A stretch of 64,000 bases of DNA from Achatina immaculata (lineage: Eukaryota; Mollusca; Gastropoda; Stylommatophora; Achatinidae): contig CM019715.1 in NCBI GenBank assembly GCA_009760885.1, forward strand, positions 23,463,642 through 23,527,641, given 5' to 3'. A program made the position numbers and the translations under genes. A model generated the notes under the pieces. It was not told the origin of the DNA and ran no database searches. It saw only the letters and a program-made list of their open reading frames with translations. Positions 23,216-35,536 of the stretch are shown here, piece after piece. How positions within the stretch are numbered: position 1 is the first letter of the stretch; each line of letters begins with the position of its first letter.

Positions 23216-23500
23216 CTTCCCCCCCCCCCCCTTACATATAAATTTACTGTTTCAATGTTAACGTTATTCAAAATTTCGTCAACAATGCCTTTTGCAATGA
23301 AGGTGCGCTGTAATTTTTATCCAGATTTCAGCCCTATCTTCTCTTGGCTTCATCATTGTCACAGAAAGAGAACAGAAAATAAGTACCACAAGACGTGAGA
23401 GGAACCTGTTAATGGTTTCTTGCGTAAAATGAAAAAAAAACTCCATGTCGTAAAATAATTTCAGGTTCTGTCTATGTTGGACATCAGACTGAAAAATATG
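22746..23500. repeat. Unique sequence with (CA)n and (CT)n microsatellites
   Basis: A short (CA)n lies at 22983-23002 and a long interrupted (CT)n/(TC)n at 23108-23218 followed by a C run. The flanks show no gene. Confidence 0.8.
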
Positions 23501-23790
23501 TAATAACGCAGACATCAGACAGAGTAATATGTTGTAACGCAGACATTAGACAGAAAAATTTGTTGTAACGCAGGCATCAGAGAGAATAATATGTCATAAC
23601 GCAGCCATCAGACAGAATAATATGTCGTAACACAGGCAACAGACAGAATAATATGTCGTAACGCAGGCAACAGTCAGAGTAATATGTCGTAACACAGGCA
23701 ACAGACAGAATAATATGTCGTAACGCAGCCATCAGTCAGAATAATATGTCGTAACACAGGCAACAGACAGAATAATATGTCGTAACGAGG
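23501..23790. repeat. Minisatellite with ATAATATGTCGTAACGCAGG core
   Basis: About nine units of roughly 31-35 bp, differing in ACAGACAG versus TCAGTCAG parts. Two variants alternate toward the right end. Confidence 0.88.
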
Positions 23791-23849
23791 ACATACAGGA
23801 CATGTCCAAGGCTTTCACTGTTTTCGTTTCTAACCACCGGTTGTTTGGT

Positions 23850-23915
23850 CATGTCACAGAGCTTTTGTCACAGAGCTTTTGTCACCGAGCTTTTGTCACA
23901 GAGATTTTGTCAGTT
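23850..23915. repeat. 15-bp repeat, 4 copies
   Basis: GTCACAGAGCTTTTG repeats in tandem. Confidence 0.85.
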
Positions 23916-24224
23916 AATGTTGTTCATGCATGGCACGCCTTCATGTTTTCTGTTTTTATTAGCTTTGCAGGCCTCCCCAAGCAAATCGCCAGACCGTAAA
24001 ATAAACACAGAATTCTCTAACAGCCGGAACAGGAAAAAAATAATTAAAATCAAAAGAACTTCCACGACGTGAAGCTTCGTGATAATACACAAAAAAGGGT
24101 ATTCACGAGAAACATTGAATAGATGAGCAAGAGGATGTCAACAATAGACACTCCCTGGACAAGATTTGGACTAGAAGCGGCTTGTTCTGATGTTACAAAA
24201 GGTGATTTGGTCTATCGTACAGTG

Positions 24225-24715
24225 ATGGAAGTTACAAAAAAAGTGATTTTCTCTCATGTACAGTAAACAAAATTACAAAAAGTGATTTGCTCTCATGTAC
24301 AGTAAACAAAATTACAAAAAGTCAAACAATGAAACAAAAGTGAAACAATGAGGGGAAAAAGTCAAACAATGAGGGGGAAAAGTAAAACAATGAGGAGGAA
24401 AAGTCAAACAATGAGGGAGAAAAGTCAAACAATGAGGGGAAAAAGTCAAACAATGAGAGCAAAAGTCACACAGTGAGGGGGGAGTCAAACAATGGGAGGG
24501 AAAAGTCAAACAATGAGGAGGGGAGGAGTCAAACAATGAGAGGAAAAAGTTAAAACAATGAAAAGGGAGTCAAACAATGAGAGAAAATGTCAAACAATGA
24601 CTGGGGAGCCAAACAATAAAAAGGAAAAGTCAAACAATGAGGTGGAGGGACTCAAACAATGAGGGGGGAGGGTCAAACAATGAGAGCAAAAGTAAAACAA
24701 TGAGGGGGAAGTAAG
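24225..24715. repeat. Minisatellite with AGTCAAACAATGAGGGG core
   Basis: Irregular 15-22 bp units over about 0.45 kb. It begins with two or three larger units (ACAAAAAGTGATTTGCTCTC). Confidence 0.88.
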
Positions 24716-24881
24716 GATGTTAATATTATATAAGAACTCTTTCGACCATGATTGATAGTAAGTTTTAAGTTTTAGGTGTCTCAGAAAAGGTTTCTGCAGT
24801 ATAACGCGATTTGCCTTCAACGTCTTGCGTGTATCTGAATCTTACATAAAACATTTGCTATGAACGATGTATGAAACGTGT

Positions 24882-24919
24882 GTTCATTCATTCTTTTATT
24901 CATTTGCATGTCCCTTGCA
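24882..24919 (-). mobile_element. LINE-A 3' tip
   Basis: ATTCATTCTTTTATTCATTT followed by GCATGTCCCTTGC matches the tail and last codons of LINE-A. Only about 40 bp inserted, an extreme 5' truncation. Confidence 0.6.
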
Positions 24920-24979
24920 AAAAGTCATACGCTCTGTTATGAGTCCCTTCCCTTTGTAAAACAATTTCCTGGTTTTACT

Positions 24980-25400
24980 CTCCGCATTTCTGTAACGCTC
25001 CAGTTTTTTTTTTTTTTACAGGGAGTAGGTCGTTGGCCTATCCCTCAACCTCCTTAGTCACCTCTTAAGACACAGGTGGAAGGTGGCAGTGGTTCTATTC
25101 TTTTTTCCCCAGATCTGGGCCCCGGTAACCACACGGTCTAGGAAATGGAGGTGGATTGGCCACACTCCGAGGAAACCCGACACCAGCATAGCATGACAGG
25201 CACTGGCATGGAATCCTCAAGGAAATAGAAAACGAGGAAGACCTAGACTTACTTGGAGCAGAGAAATTATGACAGTGCTCAGAGACAAGGGATACATATG
25301 GAAGGAAGCAGAGAATAATTCATAGAACAGGGTTGACTGGAGAGCCTTTATCCGTGGCCTATGCTGTCAAGGGAGTAAAAGGCGATGATGATGATGATGA
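24980..25400 (+). mobile_element. LINE-D 3' end, copy 1
   Basis: A plus-strand reading gives RKWRWIGHTPRKPDTSIA, then a GNRKRGRPRLTW motif and a (GATGAT)n tail. This is the C-terminal domain found after the RT of many LINEs. It is preceded by TTTCTGTAACGCTCCAG, a T run, and GGTCGTTGGCCTATCCC...CTTAAGACAC, a segment also present in the copy at 45.2 kb, so both copies start at the same point. Relative to that copy this one lacks about 30 bp near 25135 and has an in-frame stop after SIA. Confidence 0.75.
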
Positions 25401-25404
25401 TGGT

Positions 25405-25495
25405 ATCAGGAGTTCCAGTATTTTCCACTTCTCCTCCCATTTAATTTAAACTGTGTTCAGTGTCTGAGATATTCAATAATTCCTGAACCATTTGG
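25405..25495. repeat. Dispersed 90-bp repeat, copy 1
   Basis: CTCCTCCCATTTAATTTAAA with its flanks is shared with 27270-27355. It abuts the transposase-like fragment at 25498 and may be part of that element. Confidence 0.7.
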
Positions 25496-25497
25496 TC

Positions 25498-25790
25498 TAT
25501 GCAAGAAGTGGTATGCGAAATTCCGGGATAAAGGCTGTCTGTGCACATCTCCTTGGCAGAGAGACGTCCAGCATCAGGCGAAGAAACTGAATCGTGTTAG
25601 AGAAGCTTACCAGCAAAGTCCCCGCTTTCATCCCAGAATTTGCCATGCCACTTCTTGATACTGTTGAAAACAGGCGCTGCCTTCTGGAATTCCGCTCGAA
25701 ATCGTCGAGGCACAGTCACAACGGACAAGATTCTTGCGTATTCCAAAACACAAAATGACTGCTCACGTTTACTGAACGCCATATTTGTTA
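25498..25790. mobile_element. Tc1/mariner-type helix-turn-helix fragments, head to head
   Basis: The minus strand (25782-25623) encodes the N-terminal HTH of a transposase type often annotated DUF4817 (FCVLEYARILS, VPRRFRAEFQK, SIKKWHGKFWDESG). The plus strand (25498-25620) encodes a homologous segment, KKWYAKFRDKGCLCTS followed by KKLNRVREAYQQSP, which would normally lie just downstream of it. The two therefore face each other, either an inversion within one element or two copies. No catalytic domain was found. Family assignment is by motif pattern only. Confidence 0.6.
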
Positions 25791-25799
25791 CTGCTGCCT

Positions 25800-26144
25800 C
25801 CTAGAGGAAAACCAAGGGAGATCTGCGTGCGAGCCTTATTAAAACAAAACGTAAAAGAGTTTCTCTATCTCTTTGCGTAAGAATAGTCATGATCCGTTAA
25901 ATAGTTTATTGGTTGCGAATGTTTGAAATGTTTCACGGACGTATTTGTACTTTCCGCGCTGTATGGCACTCAGTGAATGTTCAGAAGAGGACAAGCGATG
26001 CTAAGTTGCCTGGGAAAGCACTCTTTCAGCGGCCTTGACAATGCCATTAAGTGAAACAGGAGAGAGACCGAAGCAAAGGAAACAAGCATTGACTTCTTAT
26101 AGTCAACATTTTGTACGTTGTGCGTTACTGTGCGGAGAGAGTAG
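25800..26144. other. No gene recognised
   Basis: Unique sequence between the transposase fragment and a short repeat. Confidence 0.4.
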
Positions 26145-26290
26145 CCTGTCAGATGTAGGAGCCTGGATGTTAGTAACACATCTTGATGTAGAAGCGTGTT
26201 ACATGTAGGAGCCTGGATGTTAGTAACACATCATGATGTAGAAGCGTGTTACATGTAGGAGTTCAAATGGTAGTAACATATCTTGATGTA
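26145..26290. repeat. Minisatellite, about 50-bp unit, 3 copies
   Basis: ATGTAGGAGCCTGGATGTTA plus TAGTAACACATCTTGATGTA repeat three times, the third diverged. Confidence 0.8.
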
Positions 26291-26579
26291 TTCTTGTTTT
26301 TTTTTTGTTTTGTTTTTTTATTTCTTTGATTGCTTCTTCTTTTACTGGCCTGTGAACTGAAGAATTGCTTTTCCATGATCAGAGAGCTTTTTAGGGTTGA
26401 ATATGTTTTCAAGAATAAAGGAAAGGCACAAAGCTCCAACTAAAACCAAGCGGGAGTTACTGATCATTGGATAAAAGAAACTCAACAAATTTAAGCTATA
26501 CTAACGAATTTTGTTATAAGATTATATGACAACACAGTATAGGATTATTTATTGTCATGTTCCATGTCCCCCTAAAAAT

Positions 26580-26860
26580 TGACAAGGGGGAGACTGCAAG
26601 AGCCACCTTGAATAGGCTGCGTATGGAGGATGACATCGGGTTGAATGACAACAATCACATCAAACTGAAGCAGGTGAGGGGAATTAAACGTTTGAGTGAA
26701 CAATGACCTGGTGCGTTTTTCCCAACAACCAGTGTATGACTAGCTCCATCAGCAAGCGTATACTTCAGTGGCTGTTGGAACGGAAGGCGGAGCACATATG
26801 GGAATGCCCGGAGTGTGGAGATGCCAGTCTCTGATTACAAATTACAGATTCCATGTCACA
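26580..26860 (+). mobile_element. LINE-E C-terminal remnant
   Basis: Plus-strand pieces read ETARATLNRLRMEDDIG and, in a shifted frame, SISKRILQWLLERKAEHI followed by WECPECGDASL and a stop. The KAEHIWEC motif also occurs (KAEHIWEC-like, degenerate) in the 12.1 kb remnant. The CPEC pair resembles the zinc-knuckle-like end of RNase H-bearing LINE proteins. It is short and frameshifted. Confidence 0.45.
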
Positions 26861-27689
26861 GGATAATTGTATTGAAAACCCATATCGTTCTCCCTCGATA
26901 GTCAGCTTATAAGTACTTTTTGTTGAAATTCTAATGAGGATGAGCAACTCGACTTTACATTTATAATCAAAGGAGTCTGCGTATACAAACTGATAGCAAA
27001 TTCCCCTGAAAGTTCCTATGAATTAGAAAGATCAGGACTAGCAATGTCAGGAAAATCTGAAAAAAGTCCCATTCTTCGAACTGAACTCTCGTAGCATCAT
27101 TATTAAAAATATTCTTAAAACAAAATAGCAGACCTGATCTGTATGAAGACGTCTTGCTTATTGAACTCGACAGTTCATTACGTCCGACGTAAAAATGACC
27201 CTGTGAATCATTTTCTTTCACAAAACTTCTTGTTGATAATATGATCTGAGCTGAGTTGTCATTATAAGCTTCAGGAGTTCCGCTATTTTCCGCTTCTCCT
27301 CCCATTTAATTTAAACTGGGTTCAGTGTCTGAGATGTAACAATCATTCCAGAGCCACTTTCCGGCCGGGCTACTTCAGTGATGAGCAGGGTCTAGAGTGG
27401 ATACTGGAAACCTTAATACGGAGACTTCTGTAGAGGGATAGCGTTTCTGTCTGAGCTAGGGGAACATAGCTCTTCAAGACCTTCCTCTGGTGTTATTTGA
27501 AAATGACTGATGGCGTTATATGAGTCTGAGAAAACGTTACGTTAGACTTGTTGTCATTATTATAGAGCTTGCTGGGAAGTCTTTAATCTCAAGCCCAGCA
27601 CTGGGATTAGACCCTGTCATATAAAATCTGTGTTTGAAGACCTTGCTCGAGTGTGCTGTCTTAAGTTCGTAACCATAAGGTGACCTTCA
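26861..27689. other. No gene supported; second 90-bp dispersed repeat at 27270-27355
   Basis: A 112-codon minus frame (26967-27305) starts inside the 90-bp repeat and has no recognisable domain. The remainder is unique. Confidence 0.4.
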
Positions 27690-27920
27690 ACCAACCATAA
27701 TCAACTATCAACCACCTGTCACCAACCATCAGTCAGTCTTACCAAACCGTAAATGAGTCATCACCAACCGTCAGTCGTTACCATCAGCTATCAGTCTGCC
27801 TTCGCACACCGTCAAGTGTCATCACCAACCACCGATCAGCTCGCACCAGTTATTAACCAACCATCAAACAACCAACACTCAGCCATCAAACAACCATCAA
27901 TCAACAAACCACCAACCATC
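27690..27920. repeat. Degenerate CCAACCATCA repeat
   Basis: CAACCATCAATCAACAAACC-like motifs recur irregularly. An 81-codon frame with biased H, Q, P, S content covers it. Confidence 0.75.
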
Positions 27921-28669
27921 ACCATGCACCAACCAAGAAAGGAACTCACCAAGTTTACTTTGAAGATACATTTAAAAAAAATCCCAGATCGCCTGTAAAT
28001 TATCACCAGATTCCATTCGTCCTCTGTACCTGCCCTCGGCCTCGCTTTCTTAAAGAAGTCCCAATCGATTAAAAAAAATAAACAGGAGTTAATTCCGCAG
28101 ACGGCCAGGGCCAACTATCTGAGAACCCAAATGCAGTTTTGAATGCAGGCATCTCTGTTAGACCATTCGTGCCGAATGAGAGATTAAAACCGCCGCCCAA
28201 TTTGAATCCCTCCAAGTTTCTTAGACTTTCTTTGCGTCCATTTATCACATTTTGTATGTGACTATCTAACTGTAGTGCCCCGTACACTTTAACTGTTTTC
28301 TTTCACGTTTTATATTTGTAGTTCCACCCCACCCCCCCCCACCCCCGGGGGTAATTCTTCTTCTGTGTTTAAGGACCTCATCTGCATATCGAAGTCGTCT
28401 TTGTCCCAGTCATGATGCGAAGATGTGGGTCCTTTAGAATGAGCAAATCATGGGACTGGAAGCTACTTGATGTGCTTGGGTGTCCCCAGTATGTGAATCC
28501 ATCACTGGACAATCTGATATGTGGAATTTCATTTCACATTTTTGTGTGGACGATTTTGTGTTTTCGACTGACGCTGTGAAAGTAATCCTGTACACCGGTG
28601 GTTATCGGTCTTTGTACAGGTAGTGGACCCAGTGAAATCAATGACAATTCGCTGTAGTACGCTCTGCGC
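27921..28669. other. No gene recognised
   Basis: Unique sequence with a C-rich tract near 28326-28350. Confidence 0.4.
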
Positions 28670-28850
28670 GCTCGCACACACACACACACATCACACACAT
28701 TCTCTCTCTCGCTCTCTCTTTCTTTCTCTCGTTCTCTTATTTTATCTCTCTTTGATATACTGGTATATCTCTCTCTTTATCTCTCTGTGTCTCTTTCTTT
28801 ATCTCTCCGTCTCTCTCTTTCTTTCTCCCTCTCTCTCTCTCATTATTTCC
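28670..28850. repeat. (CA)n and (CT)n low-complexity tract
   Basis: CACACACA at about 28675 followed by TCTCTC-rich sequence. The 126-codon frame over it is low complexity. Confidence 0.85.
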
Positions 28851-28989
28851 TTGAGAAGTTCACATTGCATTTGTACTTGTTCTAATAGTTGTACATCTGT
28901 TCTTTTCACCCTCCATGATATCCTCTTGTCAGGTGTGACAAGAAGCGCAGGGAGCAGAATCGACTCGCTGTTAATGCAAAAGGTCAACT

Positions 28990-29420
28990 CCCTCATCAGT
29001 TAAAACTCCAGTGAGGTATATGTACTTTTCACAGACGGGTCCGATGTACGACATCAAAGGAGTGCATGGGCATTCACAGCGCGCTTGGTGGGCAGAAAGT
29101 CAGTGGTGCCTCTGTTATGACCACACGTAGAATGACGATGGAGGTGATGTCGGTGACGAAACATTCGAGTGTCTGGAGCCACAGGACTAAGACTGTGCCC
29201 GCCTCCTAAGTGATTCAGTGAGTATGATCCGGCTGGGGCAGGTTCTGTACGCAAGCAGTGCTTGAGTCAATGGAGAGATCTACAACTCACAGAGTCACCT
29301 TCATCTATGTCCCTGGCCATGCGGGCACCCAGGGAAACTGAGAGATCTGATAGGTTGGACGGCTGTGCCATCATTACAGATAGGCAACCACTGGATCGAG
29401 CTGATATTGTTAACGCGCTC
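28990..29420 (+). mobile_element. LINE-E RNase H domain, decayed
   Basis: All main RNase H motifs can be read on the plus strand in three frames. VYVLFTDGSD holds the first catalytic Asp, TMEVMSVTK the Glu, DCARLLSDSVSMI the next Asp, and VTFIYVPGHAGTQGN the closing His motif. RSDRLDGCAII and LDRADIVNALRE follow. Stops and frameshifts separate the blocks. The upstream RT is not present within the preceding 200 bases. The last block passes directly into a 47-bp tandem array (29381-29810) made from its own sequence. Confidence 0.72.
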
Positions 29421-29810
29421 AGAGAATAGGCAACCACTGGATAGAGCTGATATTGTTAATGCGCTCAGAGAAATAGGCAACCACTGGATAGAGCTGATAT
29501 TGTTAACGCGCTCAGAGAGATAGGCAACCACTGGATCGAGCTGATATTGTTAACGCGCTCAGAGAAATAGGCAACCACTGGATAGAGCTGATATTGTTAA
29601 TGCGCTCAGAGAAATAGGCAACCACTGGATCGAGCTGATATTGTTAACGCGCTCAGAGAGATAGGCAACCACTGGATAGAGCTGATATTGTTAATGCGCT
29701 CAGAGAAATAGGCAACCACTGGATCGAGCTGATATTGTTAACGCGCTCAGAGAAATAGGCAACCACTGGATCGAGCTGATATTGTTAATGCGCTCAGAGA
29801 GATATGCAAA
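29381..29810 (+). repeat. Tandem array, 47-bp unit, derived from LINE-E coding end
   Basis: TAGGCAACCACTGGAT recurs at 29381, 29427, 29474, 29521 and 29568 onward, about nine units. The first unit is the in-frame continuation of the RNase H block (DRQPLDRADIVNALRE). Units alternate GGATCGAG and GGATAGAG and AACGCG and AATGCG variants, which hints at duplication of two-unit blocks. Confidence 0.92.
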
Positions 29811-29873
29811 GTGGAGACCATCGAGAGCAGCAACTCCAAGACTGTGAGAGCTGAGAATACAGACTGGCACGGC

Positions 29874-30237
29874 CAGCTGAGAAACACATAAATGCCTTTG
29901 AATGTAAATGCTACAGAAGAGATCTTGAAATATCATGGACACAAAAAAGAACAAATATATCCATAGTATAACAATTTAATATTGAAGAATTAAATAGAGA
30001 AAACTAAAATATTTTGGACATATTAAACGTCATGATAATCTAGAAAAAAAAACCGTCTTGGAAGGGTACATAATGGGAAAAAGAAAGAGAGGAAGACCAA
30101 AGCGAAGATGACCGCAAGACATCGTTGATGATCTGCAAATGGATGCATCAGCAGCAGGCCATCTTGCTCACAACCGAGAGGCCTACAGGAGAGCTGTTAG
30201 GGAGGCAAAGTTCCGCAAGGGACATACAAATGAATGA
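29874..30237 (+). mobile_element. LINE-A 3' end
   Basis: AGCTGAGAAACACATAAATG and the following sequence match the C-terminal coding region of LINE-A through the conserved HLAHNREAYR-type end to GGGACATACAAATGAATGA. It has several small deletions and is older than the copy at 1.7-4.4 kb. It abuts the LINE-E array. Confidence 0.85.
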
Positions 30238-31839
<1,602 letters not shown>

Positions 31840-33135
31840 TTCGAATCTACCACCAAGACCGCCCTGTGATCCTACTGAAGTTACACCTTTGGTCCTCTAT
31901 AGGTCCCGTGGTCCCCCGTGTGGCCCCCAAAAGGACCACACGAGATCTCCGAGAGGACCACAAGAGGTTCAGAGTATTGCACGGCTTCAGCCTGTATTCT
32001 TGGTGGGTCTCAGAAGCGGGATTGCGTGACACCGTGGTTTTCGTTGCACCAGTCTGATCCAGAGTTGGACTTTCGCACCGGAAAACCTCGACGTGTTTTG
32101 AGATACCCGTGTATCACCGCCGAGTGAGAGGTGGTTGCCCTTCCATTCCGGGGTTGGACTTTCTTACCGGAATACGCATACATCCTTGCTGGCTGAGAGG
32201 TAGTTGCCTATCTAGACTGCCCTGATCCAGTGTCTCCAATTCCAGCATTTGTGGTCGTGGCCGTTACCCTTCCTAGTTGTGACCAGGACGGAGCTTTTGT
32301 CCAGAAAGGGGAATCCTCGCCACTAGTGACTTCCATCCCTGGGTTGAGCCGGTTTAGGTATATTATCCCAGTATGGGCGTGTTTAGGACATGACCAGCCT
32401 CTAGAGCAGAGGTACCGTGACATGCGTAGCCATCAAGTTTCACCCCTGGTGTAAGACGGTTTAGGCATATTTCACCAGCATGGGTTTATATCGGACGTGA
32501 CCGACCTCTAGAGCAGAGGCGCCGTGGTATGAGTAGCTCCTACTGGACATACCAATTAAGCTTCACTTTATCCTTTCCATCACCTTTTCACATCAGCGCC
32601 ACACAGCAACCCTAATTGCTATTCCGCATTTACTTCCTTGGCCAGGAGGAGTTTCACTCCACGCGCGGCATCTGAAGAATCTCGCCAGCAGTGTCTTAAC
32701 CTCTGCGTTAAGCCGGTTCAGGCATTTCGCCCGACATGAGTGCACTTTGGACGTGTCCAACCTCCAGACCAGAGGTGCTGTGATTTGACTACTGTTTAAT
32801 TCGCTTATTCCTTTCTTTCACCTTTTCCACAGTGGTCCCGCACGGCAACCCCATTTTCACCTTTCTTCACTGGCCGTGAGGAGCCCCACTCTACGCACGG
32901 CAGCTGAAGAATCTCGCCAGCAGCGGTAGATGAGCTACCAAACATGACTCTCATCTACCCGAAACGTCTGGTTTTCAGGCGCCAGATATTCGCCTTCGCC
33001 CCATCTCCTGTCAGTTTAAACAGTTCTGCCACGAGAAGGCTAGGAGCTAGGACATGACTGTCAGAGGCCATTGGAGACGCACGCCATTGGAGTGCAGAGC
33101 ATATCCTCCACCCCACCTCAGGCAATAACAGTCCT
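31840..33135 (+). repeat. LINE-H-like dispersed repeat with CTCTAGAG boxes, copy 1
   Basis: This GC-richer block is homologous to the reverse complement of 62985-64000. It has a left part (GAGAGGACCACAAGAGGTTC ... GGTTGGACTTTC twice) and then alternating modules. Module A is about 90 bp with a GGTTTAGGCATAT segment and CCTCTAGAGCAGAGG, seen near 32400, 32510 and, mutated, 32770. Module B is about 140 bp with CACCTTTTC ... GAAGAATCTCGCCAGCAG, seen near 32570-32700 and 32810-32930. A perfect 10-bp hairpin (GGTAGATGAG/CTCATCTACC, 32925-32959) closes the modular part. In the other copy a LINE-like C-terminal frame precedes the left part, so this may be a long LINE 3' UTR. Confidence 0.7.
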
Positions 33136-33394
33136 TAGAACCACTACAGATACGAAAAGATTTCTTGTCTTTGCACATATATTTGTAAACCGTCAGCCTC
33201 AGGTGAAATAGTTTGCTGGAAAAGTAGGAGGTATAGATTTGTTCAATGCCTGCTTCTCTATTTCTATATTCTTATCTTTCCTTTCCTCCTCCTCTTCCTC
33301 TCTCTCTCTTTCTCTCAGCTTCATTTCCACTCACGTTAGCTCAAACCCTAAAATATAACATTCTGTTTATAATCGTGTGTGGGATATATACACA

Positions 33395-33475
33395 TACATA
33401 CATATACACATACATACATATACACATACATAATACATACATACATACATACATACATACATACATACATACATA
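33395..33475. repeat. Microsatellite (ACAT)n
   Basis: ATACATACATATACAC variants followed by a clean (ACAT)n run. Confidence 0.93.
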
Positions 33476-33480
33476 CGGCC

Positions 33481-33574
33481 ACTAAATGGGTACTGGGACA
33501 GCTAGATCTTGATTTTGCAGATGATATAGCTCTTAGTATTGGAAAATATGGAAGAAAAAGCAGAAGCCCTGCAC
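33481..33574 (+). mobile_element. Short RT relic with FADD box
   Basis: The plus strand reads LDFADDIAL, the catalytic box of LINE reverse transcriptases, with about thirty codons of context. It resembles the region upstream of the LINE-C fragments and lies between a microsatellite and the LINE-A tail. Confidence 0.5.
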
Positions 33575-35536
33575 AGTCAGTCACTCAGTCACTCAGTCAT
33601 TCAGTCATTTGCATGTCCCTTGCGGAACTTTGCCTCTCTAACTGTTCTCCTGTAGGCTTCTCGGTTGTAACCTTGGTCTTTCTCTCTTTCTTTTTCCCAT
33701 TATGTACCTTTTCAAAACAGTTTTTTTCTAAATTTTCACGACGTTTAACGTGTCCAAAATATTTAACTTTTGTCTATTAAATCCTCTTTACTAGCCAGCC
33801 TTCTTCAATATTAAGTTCTTGTAATACGGATATATTTGTTCTTTTTTGTGTCCATGATATTTAAATAACACTTCTGTAGCATTTACACTCAAAGGCATGT
33901 ATGTACTTCTCAGCTGCTTTTGTTAAGTGTCCAGGTCTCATAGGCATATGTTGCGGTGGGAAAGATGTATGCCCTTAAAAATCTTATTTCTGTGGTTCTG
34001 TCTGTTCCTCTTCACAGATTCTTTAGTTGTTTAACTTTTTGAAAAGCGATAGATGCCCTCCTGTTAATTTCCCACATGATATCTCCAATACTAGTTAGTA
34101 ATGATCCAAGATGTTCAAAGCTCTCCACTTCTTCTTCTAATTTTTCCTCATTAATACATATTTTAGCTGTCTTATTTGTTTTGTCAGTTGTCATCAGTTT
34201 AGTTTTCGTCGCATTAACATAGAGATTTTCTCTTCGCTGTTCTTATGGACTGACATAATTAGTTTTTCCATTTCTTTTTGTGTTGTGGACAGTAATACTG
34301 TGTCATCAGCATATCTAATCTCTGCTATTTCATAACCTCCAATTGTTATGTCATCGTAATATTCTGTGTCTACATCTTCTCTAACATTCCTCATTATATT
34401 TTCAGTATACAAGTTACATAAGTAAGGCGACAATATGCACCCCTGACGGACCTGTTGTTTTATGTCAAACTAAGTTGTTGTTTCACCATTTATTCTCACT
34501 GCTGTCTGTTGGTAAAGATACATCAGTGATGTTAACTGTATCATATTGTTGGAAATCCCATATTCTTCAGTATTTCCCAAAGTTTCTGATGTTGCAGACA
34601 ATCAAATACCTGTAAATAGTCTATAAAAGATAACTATAGATTCACATTGTTATCTGCATTTTTCTATTATTAATCTTGTATTGAATACATCAACTCTTGA
34701 TCCTCTTCCTTGCCTAGAACCAGCTTGGACCATATCAACTTCTTCTATTTTCTACCCATTATGATTTTTAACAGGATTTTACTGACATGACTAATCAGAG
34801 CAACAGTTCTGTAGTTTGTGCATAATTTCAGGTTACTCTTTTTTGGCAGTGGTATGAATACAGTTCTTTTCCATTCTTTTGGCCAAACACCTGAATGCCA
34901 TATCTTTTTACATAGTGCATGATAGATTGTTGCACATTCCTTTCCTCCTGCTTTAATAAATTCAGCTGTTATCTCATCACATCCTGGTAATTTACCATTT
35001 TTCAGATTCTTTATTGCCCATAAAACTTCTTCTATTGTCAGTTCAGGTTCTTTCTTCTCCAATAATAATTCACACTGTTGATTTCTGCTTTCACAGTCAG
35101 TTGTTTCATACATTCCTCTGCAATATTCCTTCCATCTTTCTAGAATTTCCTCTGTCTCTTTCAAGGCCTTTCCCATCTCGTCACAAATTACATTTAGCTT
35201 GGGTGTGACATTTCTCGTCAATGTCTTCATTTCTTTAAACATTTCACTATCTCTTCCACACTTTGATGTCCTTCTATTCTTTCACAATAATCTTGGATTT
35301 TCTTATGTTTCTTCTTATTTCTTGTGTTGAAGATTTATATTCCTACTTGTTATTTGTCACGTTCCATTTCGTCTTCATTTCTCTGCGTTGTTTTATTAGT
35401 TCTAGTGTGCTTGCTGTAATCTATTCATTCTTTTGTGTTTTCTTTACTGGAAACATGTCTATAGCTGTTGTTGTTAGGATATCTCTGGCTTGTGTAGCTA
35501 GTTCATCTGGTGTCATCCCCTCCTGTACAACCACTT
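33575..35536 (-). mobile_element. LINE-A copy 2, 3' part (RT and C-terminus)
   Basis: This is homologous to 1713-3740 of copy 1 on the same strand, but older. The RT is broken into frames at 34745-35242 (KTLTRNVTPKLNV, a CDEITAEFIKAGGK motif, CTNYRTVALIS), 34194-34433 (IRYADDTVLL) and 34012-34194 (SFEHLGSLLTS). The tail is (GACT/GAAT)n at 33575-33605. The element breaks at 35536 inside the linker between endonuclease and RT and resumes at 36836, with a foreign insertion between. Confidence 0.88.
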
